The position numbers and the translations under genes are program-made. Positions 1 to 7,465 of a stretch of 64,000 bases of DNA are shown here, one piece after another (the first letter of the stretch is position 1; every line of letters starts with the position of its first letter). The stretch covers positions 1 to 64,000 of the forward strand of contig DATKMK010000045.1 of NCBI GenBank assembly GCA_035541895.1, written 5' to 3'. The notes below the pieces were generated by a model. It made no database searches. It had not been told where the DNA came from and was given only the letters and a program-made list of their open reading frames with translations. Origin of the DNA: DATKMK01 sp035541895 (lineage in GTDB: Bacteria; Desulfobacterota; Binatia; HRBIN30; JACQVA1).

Positions 1-159
1 GATCGTCACCAGCTGAAGACGGATGCGCGCGTTGACGTCGAGCAGCGAGATCACCTCGTCGTTGACGACCGCGGCGATCCGCAGCGTCTCCTGGGCCCGC
101 GGTGCGACGGGCGCCGACACGACGGCGATCAAGGCCAGGAACAGCGCGACAAGCTTCAT
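1..159 (-). CDS. SurA-like periplasmic chaperone/peptidyl-prolyl isomerase, N-terminal fragment
   Basis: Only the first 53 codons lie inside the window; the gene runs off the left edge. The start is the ATG at 159-157. Residues 1-23 form a signal peptide (MKLVALFLALIAVVSAP, then an Ala-Gln-Glu cleavage region), so the product is exported. The mature start reads RIAAVVNDEVISLLDVNARI, the typical opening of the SurA N-terminal chaperone domain, which helps outer-membrane proteins fold in the periplasm. Any parvulin domain would lie outside the window, so isomerase activity cannot be judged. It is divergent from the aminopeptidase gene. A TATGAT hexamer on the minus strand (positions 288-283) could be its -10 element, but no matching -35 is visible. 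Confidence 0.7.
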   Translation of the reverse strand, partial: MKLVALFLALIAVVSAPVAPRAQETLRIAAVVNDEVISLLDVNARIRLQLVTI

Positions 160-300
160 CGAGACATCCAATCGACCCGCCGCATCTCGTTGCCCCGCAC
201 GGGGCAGCCACGTGGGGGGCCTGGGACGACCGGGCGGCGGCGACCGGGCCGCAACCTGAAACAAACGTACGGACGCCGCAACATCATATATCGCGGCCTG

Positions 301-363
301 GTGGCGCAGCCACCTGATCTGGTCGTGGCGCAGCCACCTGATCTGGTCGTGGCGCCGCCACCT
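301..363. repeat. 24-bp tandem repeat (2.6 copies) with internal hairpins
   Basis: Two identical 24-bp units (301-324 and 325-348) begin GTGGCGCAGCCACC, and a partial third unit (349-363) has GTGGCGCCGCCACC. Each unit holds a short inverted repeat, GTGGC-GCA-GCCAC, so the array could form two or three stacked hairpins. It sits in the 289-bp divergent region between the surA-like gene and the aminopeptidase gene, just upstream of the possible surA -10 on the minus strand. It could be protein-binding sites or a leader structure. Apart from the array and that possible -10, I see no gene in this gap. Confidence 0.8.
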
Positions 364-448
364 CAACGCCCGCGCCCGGCCGCCCTTTCCCTTTGGAGAC
401 CGCGCCGGTAGGGTGGCCGATCCTCTCCCAAGTCGATGGAATGACACG

Positions 449-1921
449 ATGAAATTCAGCTTCGCCGAGCCGGATCTGGGCAAGAAGGGCGTGATCGCGG
501 TGGCGGTGGCCGAAGGGCGCAAGCTGGGGGCGGCGGCGACCCGGCTCGACCGCCAGTCGGGCGGCGCGATTCGGCGCGCGCTCGCCGGCTCGAAATTCGA
601 TGGCAAGCTCGGCGAATTGCTGGATATCGCCGGGCCGGCCGGGGTGCCGCAGTCGCACATCGTGCTCTACGGCCTGGGCAAGCCCGAGGACCTGATCGAG
701 GGCAAGGCCGAGGATCTCGGCGGCGGGCTGCTCGCGCTGCTGCGCGGGCTGCCCGATACCGCGGCGGCGATCGTCGTCGACGGCGGCGCCGGGCTGCCGG
801 CGCCGCGCGCCGCCGCCCACATGGCCTATGGCGGGCAACTGCGCAGCTATCGCTTCGACAAGTATCGCACCAAGATCAAGAAGGACGAGCAGCCGAAGCT
901 CGAGCGCGTCACCGTCATGCTCGACGACAGCGGCGCCGCCAAGCGCGCGTTCGCGCCGCTCGAGCAGGTCGCCGAGGCGATCGCGTTCGCGCGCGATCTG
1001 GTCGCCGAGCCGGCCAACGTCGTCTATCCGGCGTCGATGGCGACCCGGGTGCAGTCGCTCAAGCGGCTCGGGCTGGCGATCGAGGTGCTCGACCTCAAGA
1101 TGTTGCAGAAGCTCAAGATGGGCGCGCTGCTCGGCGTCGCACAAGGATCGCTCCACGAGCCCCGCATGGTGACCTTGCGCTGGAACGGCGGCGGACGCGG
1201 CAAGGCGCCGATCGCGTTCGTCGGCAAGGGCGTGACGTTCGACAGCGGCGGCCTGTCGCTGAAGAACCCCGAGGCGATGCAGGGCCAGAAGCGCGACATG
1301 GCGGGTGGCGCGGCTGTTCTCGGCGTCATGAGCGCACTGGCCGCGCTGCGGCCGGCGGTCGAGGTGACCGGCTACGTCGCGGCGGCCGAGAATATGCCGA
1401 GCGGGCGCGCGATTCGCCCGGGCGACATCGTGCGCGCGGCCAACGGCAAGACGATCGAGGTGCTCAACACCGACGCCGAAGGCCGCTTGGTGCTCGCCGA
1501 CGCGTTGTCGCACGCGGCGGCCCAGCAGCCCGATCAGATCGTCGATTTGGCCACCTTGACGGCGGCAGTCGGAGCTGCGCTCGGACGCCGCTACGCCGGC
1601 ATCATGGGCACCGATGCGGCCGTGGTGCAGGGCTTGATCGCCGCCGGCAAGCGGGCCGGCGAGAACCTGTGGGAGCTCCCGCTGGTCGACGAGTACCGCA
1701 ACGACATCGTGAGTCGCGTCGCCGATCTCAAGAACACCGGCGAAGGCTACGCCGGCACGATCATCGGCGGCCTCTTTCTGCGCGAGTTTGTCGGCAAGGT
1801 TCCGTGGGCTCACATCGACTTTTCGAGCACGGTGCTGGTCGACAAGCCCGCACCCGCGCACCCGATCGGCGCGACCGGTTTCGGGGTGCGCACGCTTCTC
1901 CAGTACATCACCGGCCTGTAA
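449..1921 (+). CDS. pepA: Leucyl aminopeptidase (M17 family)
   Basis: Cytoplasmic di-metal aminopeptidase that removes N-terminal residues from peptides, usually as a hexamer. The product is 490 residues, close to the family norm of about 500. The M17 signature NTDAEGRL is at residues 340-347 and supplies the Asp and Glu metal ligands (D342, E344) and the catalytic Arg346. The upstream GKGVTFDSGG segment gives the Lys and Asp ligands. A GTG at 413 is in frame, but the ATG at 449 gives the usual MKFSF-type start, so I chose it; its ribosome-binding site is weak. It stands alone on the plus strand, 141 bp before the radical SAM gene. Confidence 0.93.
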   Translation: MKFSFAEPDLGKKGVIAVAVAEGRKLGAAATRLDRQSGGAIRRALAGSKFDGKLGELLDIAGPAGVPQSHIVLYGLGKPEDLIEGKAEDLGGGLLALLRGLPDTAAAIVVDGGAGLPAPRAAAHMAYGGQLRSYRFDKYRTKIKKDEQPKLERVTVMLDDSGAAKRAFAPLEQVAEAIAFARDLVAEPANVVYPASMATRVQSLKRLGLAIEVLDLKMLQKLKMGALLGVAQGSLHEPRMVTLRWNGGGRGKAPIAFVGKGVTFDSGGLSLKNPEAMQGQKRDMAGGAAVLGVMSALAALRPAVEVTGYVAAAENMPSGRAIRPGDIVRAANGKTIEVLNTDAEGRLVLADALSHAAAQQPDQIVDLATLTAAVGAALGRRYAGIMGTDAAVVQGLIAAGKRAGENLWELPLVDEYRNDIVSRVADLKNTGEGYAGTIIGGLFLREFVGKVPWAHIDFSSTVLVDKPAPAHPIGATGFGVRTLLQYITGL

Positions 1922-2062
1922 TCAGTTCGTCACGCCCACACTGCACACTGGCCAGGCACGCTCACTTGCAGTAAAGAGAGCGCGGTTGATCTGGGCTCGG
2001 TGCGGGCTGGGAGTGCCCCAACCCCGCGGTGCATGCGCAGCGTGCAGAACGGATGGTGAGGC

Positions 2063-3634
2063 GTGAAGATCTATCTGATTGCTCCGAAGAACCCCGAGTC
2101 GTTCTGGACCTTCGACCGCATTCTGCCCAGCCTCAACAAACGCTGCGTCTTCCCGAACCTCTCGCTTCCGACCGTCGCCGGGCTCACATCGCGCGAACAC
2201 GAGCTCGTGCTCTGCGATGAAAACGTCGACTCGATCGACTTCGAGACCGATGCCGACATCGTCGGCATCACCGGCTACGTCATCCACAAGCAGCGCATCT
2301 TCGAGATCATCGACGCCTTCAAGCAGCGCGGAAAATTCGTCGTGGTCGGCGGCCCGTTTGCATCACTCTGCCCCGAGGAACTGCGCGACAAGGTCGACGT
2401 GCTGTTCGTCGACGAAGCCGAGTACACCTGGCCGCAGTTCCTGCGCGACTTCGCCGCCGGCGACTGGCGGCGCGAATACCGGCAAGACGAGAAGCCGAGC
2501 ATGCTCGACGCGCCGCTGCCGCGCTTCGATTTATTGCGCGTGAACAGCTACCGCACGATGACCATTCAGTTCGCGCGCGGCTGTCCGTACAACTGCGAGT
2601 TCTGCGACATCATCGTCATGTACGGACGCAAGCCGCGCACCAAGAGCGTCCCGCAAGTGATGGCCGAGGTCGAGGAAATACACCGGCTCGGCGTCACCAA
2701 CATCTTCGTGGTCGACGACAACTTCATCGGCAACAAGAAGGAAGCCAAAGCGCTGCTCAAGGCCATCGCGAGCTGGCAGGCCGAGCATGGCTATCCGATC
2801 GAGTTCATGACCGAGGTGACGCTCAACATCGCCCAGGACGACGAGTTGCTGCATTTGATGCGCGAGGCGCACTTCACCACGATCTTCGTCGGCATCGAAT
2901 CGCCCCGCCCCGCCAGTTTGCAGGAGACCCACAAGACGCAGAACATGCGCGAAGATCTCCTCAGCGCCGTGCATCGCATTCAGCATGCCGGCATGGAAGT
3001 CATGGCGGGCATGATCGTCGGTTTCGATCACGACGACGCCGCGATCTTCGACGAGCAATTTCGATTCATCCAAGAGGCCCGCATTCCGATCTCGATGACC
3101 GGGATGCTCAATGCCGTGCCCAAGACGCCGCTCTATCAGCGACTCAAGGACGGCGGGCGCCTGCTCGCCGAGTCGGTGGGGGACCAATTCGTGTTCACCA
3201 ATATCCTGCCGCACGGCATGTCGCGTATCGAGCTCTACGAAGGCTACAAGAAGCTGCTGCAGCGCCTGTACGACTATCGCAACTACCGCGAGCGGGCGAT
3301 GGCGCTGGTCCTCCACAAGGGCGCCGAGATCGAATCGAAGCTGCTCGCCAACTGGCGCGACCTGGGCATCTTCTTCCGCGTGGTGTGGAGCTGCATCCTG
3401 CGCGCGTCGCCGCGGCGTGCCTGGATGACGCTCTCGATGATGATCGAGACAGCGTGGCGCCGGCCGCAGCAGTTCCGCACCGTGGTGACGCTGGCGCTCA
3501 TCCACAAACACTTCTACGAGTACGTCCGTGATATCTCGGTCCAACTCGATCGCCTGATCGCGGAGCTTCGCACGCTGCCAGATGCCGGCATGCTGCCGAG
3601 TCGGCCGGCGGCCGGTCAATCCACCGCCGCATAG
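2063..3634 (+). CDS. B12-binding radical SAM protein, DUF4070 / hopanoid-methylase-like
   Basis: Residues 1-140 form a cobalamin-binding Rossmann-like domain without the DxHxxG motif, as is usual in this group. The radical SAM core follows, with the 4Fe-4S motif C174-x3-C178-x2-C181 (GCPYNCEFCD). The segment after it (FVDDN-like text, IGNKKEAKALL) and the C-terminal DUF4070 region resemble HpnP-type C-2 hopanoid methylases. Such enzymes use methylcobalamin and SAM to methylate unactivated carbons. The start is GTG at 2063, with GGTGAGG just upstream. No squalene-hopene cyclase or other hopanoid gene lies in the window, so the substrate is unknown and DUF4070 relatives with other roles are possible. 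I give no gene symbol for that reason. Confidence 0.78.
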   Translation: MKIYLIAPKNPESFWTFDRILPSLNKRCVFPNLSLPTVAGLTSREHELVLCDENVDSIDFETDADIVGITGYVIHKQRIFEIIDAFKQRGKFVVVGGPFASLCPEELRDKVDVLFVDEAEYTWPQFLRDFAAGDWRREYRQDEKPSMLDAPLPRFDLLRVNSYRTMTIQFARGCPYNCEFCDIIVMYGRKPRTKSVPQVMAEVEEIHRLGVTNIFVVDDNFIGNKKEAKALLKAIASWQAEHGYPIEFMTEVTLNIAQDDELLHLMREAHFTTIFVGIESPRPASLQETHKTQNMREDLLSAVHRIQHAGMEVMAGMIVGFDHDDAAIFDEQFRFIQEARIPISMTGMLNAVPKTPLYQRLKDGGRLLAESVGDQFVFTNILPHGMSRIELYEGYKKLLQRLYDYRNYRERAMALVLHKGAEIESKLLANWRDLGIFFRVVWSCILRASPRRAWMTLSMMIETAWRRPQQFRTVVTLALIHKHFYEYVRDISVQLDRLIAELRTLPDAGMLPSRPAAGQSTAA

Positions 3635-3701
3635 CCTCCACGCGCCGTCTCATCTTCTCGCTCGGTACCGCACGCGCTCGCGCGCGCCGCAGCGGTGCCT
3701 C

Positions 3702-3729
3702 TTGACAGTGAGTCGATGCGACTTAGATT
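3702..3729 (+). promoter_or_regulatory. Sigma-70-type promoter for the Hsp20 pair
   Basis: A perfect TTGACA -35 box (3702-3707) is followed by 16 bp and a TAGATT -10 box (3724-3729). It lies 64 bp before the ATG of the first Hsp20 gene. I see no sigma-32 (CTTGAA/CCCCAT) pair and no CIRCE inverted repeat (TTAGCACTC/GAGTGCTAA) in this 158-bp gap. Heat control, if any, would therefore work in another way, for example through the leader RNA. Confidence 0.6.
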
Positions 3730-3792
3730 CCGCCGCGAACAGTTCGTCGGCGCCGCACCAACATTATAGACGAAGCAACAGGAGGTTCTGCG

Positions 3793-4239
3793 ATGACCGT
3801 ATTTCGCTTTGGTTCCGCCTTCGATCCCGTCAACAGTTTGCTGCGCTTGCAGCGCGAAATGGAGCGCGCGTTTCAGCATCCGCTCGGTCTCGATCTCGGT
3901 TTGTCAGGACGCGGAGTGTTCCCGCCCGTCAACGTCTTCAGCGACCGCGACGGCTACGTGATCCGCCTGGAAATTCCGGGTGTCGACCCGGCGAGCGTCA
4001 CCATCGAGAGCCGTGGCCGCACGCTGACCGTCGGCGGCAAGCGCGAATTCACGCCCAGCGGGGGCGGCAGTTTCCATCGCCGCGAGCGTGACGAAGGCCA
4101 GTTCTCGCGCTCCCTGCAATTGCCGCAGGAGTTGGATCTCGAACGTGCGGAGGCCGCGTGCAAACACGGCGTGTTGACCATCCGCGTCCCCAAGCGCGCG
4201 GAGGCAAAGCCGCGCCAAATCAGCGTGAAGGCCGCCTGA
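3793..4239 (+). CDS. Small heat shock protein, Hsp20/alpha-crystallin family (first copy)
   Basis: ATP-independent holdase chaperone of 148 residues that binds unfolding proteins and forms large oligomers in the cytoplasm. The alpha-crystallin domain covers roughly residues 38-138, with the family motif LEIPGVDPASV and the beta-strand text ACKHGVLTIRVPK. A short hydrophobic N-terminal arm (FDPVNSLLRLQREMERAF) precedes it. A strong AGGAGG site lies about 9 bp before the ATG. The second Hsp20 gene starts 31 bp downstream with its own AAAGGAGG site, so the two are probably cotranscribed from the promoter at 3702. Confidence 0.92.
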   Translation: MTVFRFGSAFDPVNSLLRLQREMERAFQHPLGLDLGLSGRGVFPPVNVFSDRDGYVIRLEIPGVDPASVTIESRGRTLTVGGKREFTPSGGGSFHRRERDEGQFSRSLQLPQELDLERAEAACKHGVLTIRVPKRAEAKPRQISVKAA

Positions 4240-4270
4240 CGACACCGCTGCAAAGGAGGTATCTGGTGCC

Positions 4271-4669
4271 ATGACAGCGCAAGAACTCAGCGTTCGCAAC
4301 AAACAAGAAGTCGCACGCGAGGAACCGACGCGGCCTGGCCGCACGTACATCCCGGACGTCGACATTTACGAGACCACCGACCGCTTGTGGCTGTGGGCCG
4401 ACTTGCCCGGCGTCGACGAGCAATCGGTGCAGGTCGACCTCGAAGACGGCGTGTTGACGATCTCCGGTCAGGTGTCGCTGAAGGACTACGAGAATCTCGC
4501 GCCCGTGTACACCGAGTACAACGTCGGCAACTACGAGCGCCGCTTCACCCTTTCCGACTCGATCAACGCGAGCGGCATTACCGCCCGGATGACCAACGGT
4601 GTGCTCGAACTCGAACTCCCCAAGGCCGAACGCGCCAAGCCGCGCAAGATCGAGGTTGCTGTGAGCTAA
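4271..4669 (+). CDS. Small heat shock protein, Hsp20/alpha-crystallin family (second copy)
   Basis: A second Hsp20 of 132 residues, clearly different from its neighbour. The alpha-crystallin domain starts near residue 32 (DVDIYETTDRLWLWADLPGV) and ends with a conserved GVLELELPKAE strand and a Lys-Pro-Arg-Lys tail. In Hsp20 pairs the two proteins often form mixed oligomers; that is inferred here from adjacency only. An AAAGGAGG ribosome-binding site is 15-20 bp before the ATG. Transcription probably ends at the strong hairpin at 4695-4727. Confidence 0.92.
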   Translation: MTAQELSVRNKQEVAREEPTRPGRTYIPDVDIYETTDRLWLWADLPGVDEQSVQVDLEDGVLTISGQVSLKDYENLAPVYTEYNVGNYERRFTLSDSINASGITARMTNGVLELELPKAERAKPRKIEVAVS

Positions 4670-4694
4670 ATCGCTGCGGCCACCGCCGCAACAG

Positions 4695-4727
4695 CCGCGG
4701 GGCAGTGGCGTCGCCGCTGCCCCGCGG
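4695..4727. terminator. Bidirectional terminator hairpin between hsp20 and pepP
   Basis: A perfect 11-bp inverted repeat, CCGCGGGGCAG (4695-4705) and CTGCCCCGCGG (4717-4727), has an 11-nt loop. It fills the gap between two convergent genes and abuts the pepP stop codon at 4730-4728. No T-tract follows on either side, so it may act as a Rho-assisted stop or as 3'-end protection rather than a classic intrinsic terminator. Confidence 0.65.
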
Positions 4728-6041
4728 TTACTGGCGGACCGCAGCGATCTCGTCGATCGTCTTGGGGATCGCGCTCGAAAGTACTTCGTGGCCGTCCGGC
4801 GTTACCAGCACGTCGTCCTCGATCCGCACGCCGATGCCGCGCCATTTGTCATCGATCGCGTCGAGATGCTCGCCCACATAGATGCCGGGCTCGACCGTGA
4901 GGACCATACCGGCTTCGAGCTGACGCGACTGGTCGCCGATCTTGTACTTGCCGGCGTCGTGGACATCGAGACCCAGCCAATGGCTGGTGCGATGCATGTA
5001 GAACGGCTTGTAGAATTCCTTCTCGACGATCTCCGCCGCCGACCCGGCGAGAATCCCGAGTGACGCCAGCCCATCGACGAGCACTCGCAAGGCGCACTGG
5101 TGTACGTCGTCGAACCGCACGCCCGGTTGAATCATCGCAATCGCCGCCTGTTGCGCCTGCAGCACCAATTCGTAGATCGCGCGTTGCGGCCCGGTGAAGC
5201 TGCGCTCGACCGGATACGTGCGCGTAATGTCGGCGCAGTAGCCGTCGAACTCCGCCCCGGCGTCGACGAGCAACACATCGCCAGTCGCCATCACGCGGGT
5301 GTTGGTCGTGTAATGCAAAATCGTTGCGTTGCTGCCGGACGCAACGATGGACGGGTACGCCGGACCCCAGGCCCCGAGCCGGCGAAAGGTGTAATCGAGC
5401 ACGGCTTCGATCTCGTATTCGTGCACGCCCGGCTGGGCCATGCGCATCGCGGCCACATGCGCGTCGCCGGCGATGGCGATGGCGCGTCGCATCGCCGCCA
5501 CCTCTTCCGGCGCTTTGAACAGACGCAGTTCGTGCACGATTTCATTCGCATCGAGCACGGCCGTTGGGCCGCGACCCGTGCGCGGTCGCTGCAATTGCCA
5601 GTGTTGCAGCCAGCCCATGAGTCGCTGGGTGAATGGCGGGTTCCGTCCGAGCGGGTAGTACACCCGCTCGCGCTCGCCGACGTACTCGCGGATCTTCTCG
5701 TCGAGCTTGTCGATCGGATACGCCATATCGGCGCCGTACTGTTCGACCGCGCCTTCGACACCGACTCGCTTGCCGGTCCAGGTCTCACGCTCGATGTCGC
5801 GGGGCAGGACGAACAGCACGAACTCTTCACGCTTCTCGTGACCCGGCAGGAGCAAGCAAAGGGCTTCGGGTTCGGGAAATCCGGTCAGATAGAACAAGTC
5901 GTTGTCGGGACGGTAGCGATACTCGACATCGTGCGAGCGTACGGCCATCGGCGCGGCCGGAAAAATCGCCGCCGCGTCGGCGCCCATCCGGTCCATGACC
6001 GCCCGCCGGCGGCGCGCCAACGCTTCACGGTCGAGGGGCAT
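4728..6041 (-). CDS. pepP: Xaa-Pro aminopeptidase (M24B family)
   Basis: Manganese aminopeptidase that cuts the first residue before proline. It has 437 residues, matching E. coli PepP. The N-terminal AMP_N domain (PDNDLFYLTGFPEPEA) leads to the pita-bread catalytic domain. Its metal ligands can be placed in VDAGAEFDGYCADITRTYPV (two Asp), HRTSHWLGLDVHD (His), TVEPGIY (Glu) and RIEDDVLV (Glu). The slipin gene lies 4 bp upstream on the same strand, so the two are translationally close and likely cotranscribed. Confidence 0.93.
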   Translation of the reverse strand: MPLDREALARRRRAVMDRMGADAAAIFPAAPMAVRSHDVEYRYRPDNDLFYLTGFPEPEALCLLLPGHEKREEFVLFVLPRDIERETWTGKRVGVEGAVEQYGADMAYPIDKLDEKIREYVGERERVYYPLGRNPPFTQRLMGWLQHWQLQRPRTGRGPTAVLDANEIVHELRLFKAPEEVAAMRRAIAIAGDAHVAAMRMAQPGVHEYEIEAVLDYTFRRLGAWGPAYPSIVASGSNATILHYTTNTRVMATGDVLLVDAGAEFDGYCADITRTYPVERSFTGPQRAIYELVLQAQQAAIAMIQPGVRFDDVHQCALRVLVDGLASLGILAGSAAEIVEKEFYKPFYMHRTSHWLGLDVHDAGKYKIGDQSRQLEAGMVLTVEPGIYVGEHLDAIDDKWRGIGVRIEDDVLVTPDGHEVLSSAIPKTIDEIAAVRQ

Positions 6042-6045
6042 GCAG

Positions 6046-6801
6046 TCAACTCGGACCCAGCCGGCTGAGCGCCGAGCGAATCACATCGAGCGGCATCGGA
6101 ATTACGATCGTATGATTGCGTTCGGTTCCGACTTGTCCGAGCGCTTGCAGCAGCCGCAACTGGACGGCGATCGGCTCCTTCTCCATCAGATCCGCGGCCT
6201 CCGCGAGGCGCGTCGCCGCCTGCATCTCGCCTTCGGCGTTGATCACCTTGGCACGGCGCAGTCGCTCGGCTTCGGCCTGACGTGCCATCGCGCGTTGCAT
6301 CTCGACCGGCAGGTCGATGTTGCGGACTTCCACCGTCACCACCTTCACGCCCCACGGCTCGGTGTGCATGTCGATGATCTCTTGCAGCTTGCTGTTGAAC
6401 TTCTCGCGCTCGGCAAGCAACTCGTCGAGATGCGCCTGCCCGCAGACGCTCCGCAGCGTGGTTTGCGCGATCTGCGAGGTCGCGTACATGAAGTTCTGCA
6501 CCTCGGTCACCGCGCGGCCGGCGTCAACAACGCGGAAGTACAACACCGCGCTGACCTTCACAGAGACGTTGTCGCGCGTGATCACGTCCTGCGACGGCAC
6601 GTCGAGCGTGATGGTGCGCAAGTCGAGTCGAGTCATCTGCTCGATCAGCGGAATGACGTAGACGATCCCAGGTCCGCGCGCCGGCATCAGTCGCCCGAGC
6701 CGAAAGATCACCCCGCGCTCGTACTCGCTGAGCACCTTCACGCCCGCGACCAGCGCGATCACGACCAACACGATCACTACCCCGGCCGGACCGAACACCA
6801 T
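6046..6801 (-). CDS. Stomatin/slipin-type SPFH membrane protein
   Basis: One N-terminal membrane segment (residues 3-20) is followed by the SPFH/Band 7 domain (YERGVIFRLGRL ... GPGIVYVIPLIE) and an Ala-Glu-rich coiled coil (about 165-215). Slipins form membrane-scaffold oligomers linked to membrane integrity and proteolysis. In many bacteria they pair with an NfeD partner, which is absent here; the neighbour is pepP instead. Length (251) is typical. The gene is divergent from the small membrane-anchored protein at 6893. Confidence 0.9.
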   Translation of the reverse strand: MVFGPAGVVIVLVVIALVAGVKVLSEYERGVIFRLGRLMPARGPGIVYVIPLIEQMTRLDLRTITLDVPSQDVITRDNVSVKVSAVLYFRVVDAGRAVTEVQNFMYATSQIAQTTLRSVCGQAHLDELLAEREKFNSKLQEIIDMHTEPWGVKVVTVEVRNIDLPVEMQRAMARQAEAERLRRAKVINAEGEMQAATRLAEAADLMEKEPIAVQLRLLQALGQVGTERNHTIVIPMPLDVIRSALSRLGPS

Positions 6802-6892
6802 GGATGTACACTAGCAGACGGTTCAGCCGCGTCGCAATGCAAGCGGCGGCAGGAGACTCGGCCAGACTGTCGCCATATGCTACGTTCGCTGC

Positions 6893-7429
6893 ATGACGAG
6901 CGCGCACCCACGACGCTGGCGACGGGCTGCAAATTCCGCGGCGTTTTCGACGCTCCTCGTCCTCGTGCTGGTCTTGGGGTACCTCGCCCTCACCCGCGTG
7001 TTACAACACCCGTCAGCCGTCGCAACGACTCCGGAAGCCGACTTGCCTCCGATCATCGAAGTCGACCGCTTCACGGCACGTCGCGAGCGCAGTGAAGACG
7101 GTGAACGCCTGAGCGTCTCGCTTCGCCTGCGCTCGACGTTACCCCAGCCGATCGAGGGATTCGTCTTCGTCGTCGCACGTAACGATCACGCTTCACCGCG
7201 CGTCTGGGCGATCTGGCCGCCCGAGTCGGCCGGCACCGCGATCAGCGCAGGGGGCCATTTCCACGGTGCCACTCCCTCAGCGGGTCAGGGACTCACGGTC
7301 GGCCATAGCTGGGAACGCGTGACCGCCGTCCTGCCGCACGAACCGGGACAAGCGCCCTTCGACAGCGTCACGATCTACTTCGTCAGCCCGCAGGGCCAGA
7401 TTCTGCTCACCCGCCCGTTCGCCATTTGA
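6893..7429 (+). CDS. Membrane-anchored protein of unknown function
   Basis: I do not recognise this 178-residue protein. A basic N-terminus (HPRRWRR) is followed by one hydrophobic helix (about residues 18-37), so it is probably a type II anchored protein with a periplasmic beta-rich domain of about 130 residues. The domain contains RLRSTLPQPIEGFVFVVA and ends PQGQILLTRPFAI. No catalytic motif is apparent. It is divergent from the slipin gene, with a 91-bp gap. Confidence 0.7.
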   Translation: MTSAHPRRWRRAANSAAFSTLLVLVLVLGYLALTRVLQHPSAVATTPEADLPPIIEVDRFTARRERSEDGERLSVSLRLRSTLPQPIEGFVFVVARNDHASPRVWAIWPPESAGTAISAGGHFHGATPSAGQGLTVGHSWERVTAVLPHEPGQAPFDSVTIYFVSPQGQILLTRPFAI

Positions 7430-7465
7430 CGCGCGTTTGCGACTGACTCTCCGCGCCGTCGTGGT

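Noticed and set aside
301..363. CRISPR array
   Set aside because: The units are directly adjacent with no unique spacers and there are no cas genes.
284..1861. 525-codon open frame antisense to the aminopeptidase gene
   Set aside because: It is a shadow of a high-GC gene; its protein is rich in Arg/Ala/His with no domain, while the opposite strand encodes a clear M17 enzyme.
2531..3619. 362-codon open frame antisense to the radical SAM gene
   Set aside because: Composition is that of a reverse-frame shadow, and the plus strand has an intact CxxxCxxC enzyme.
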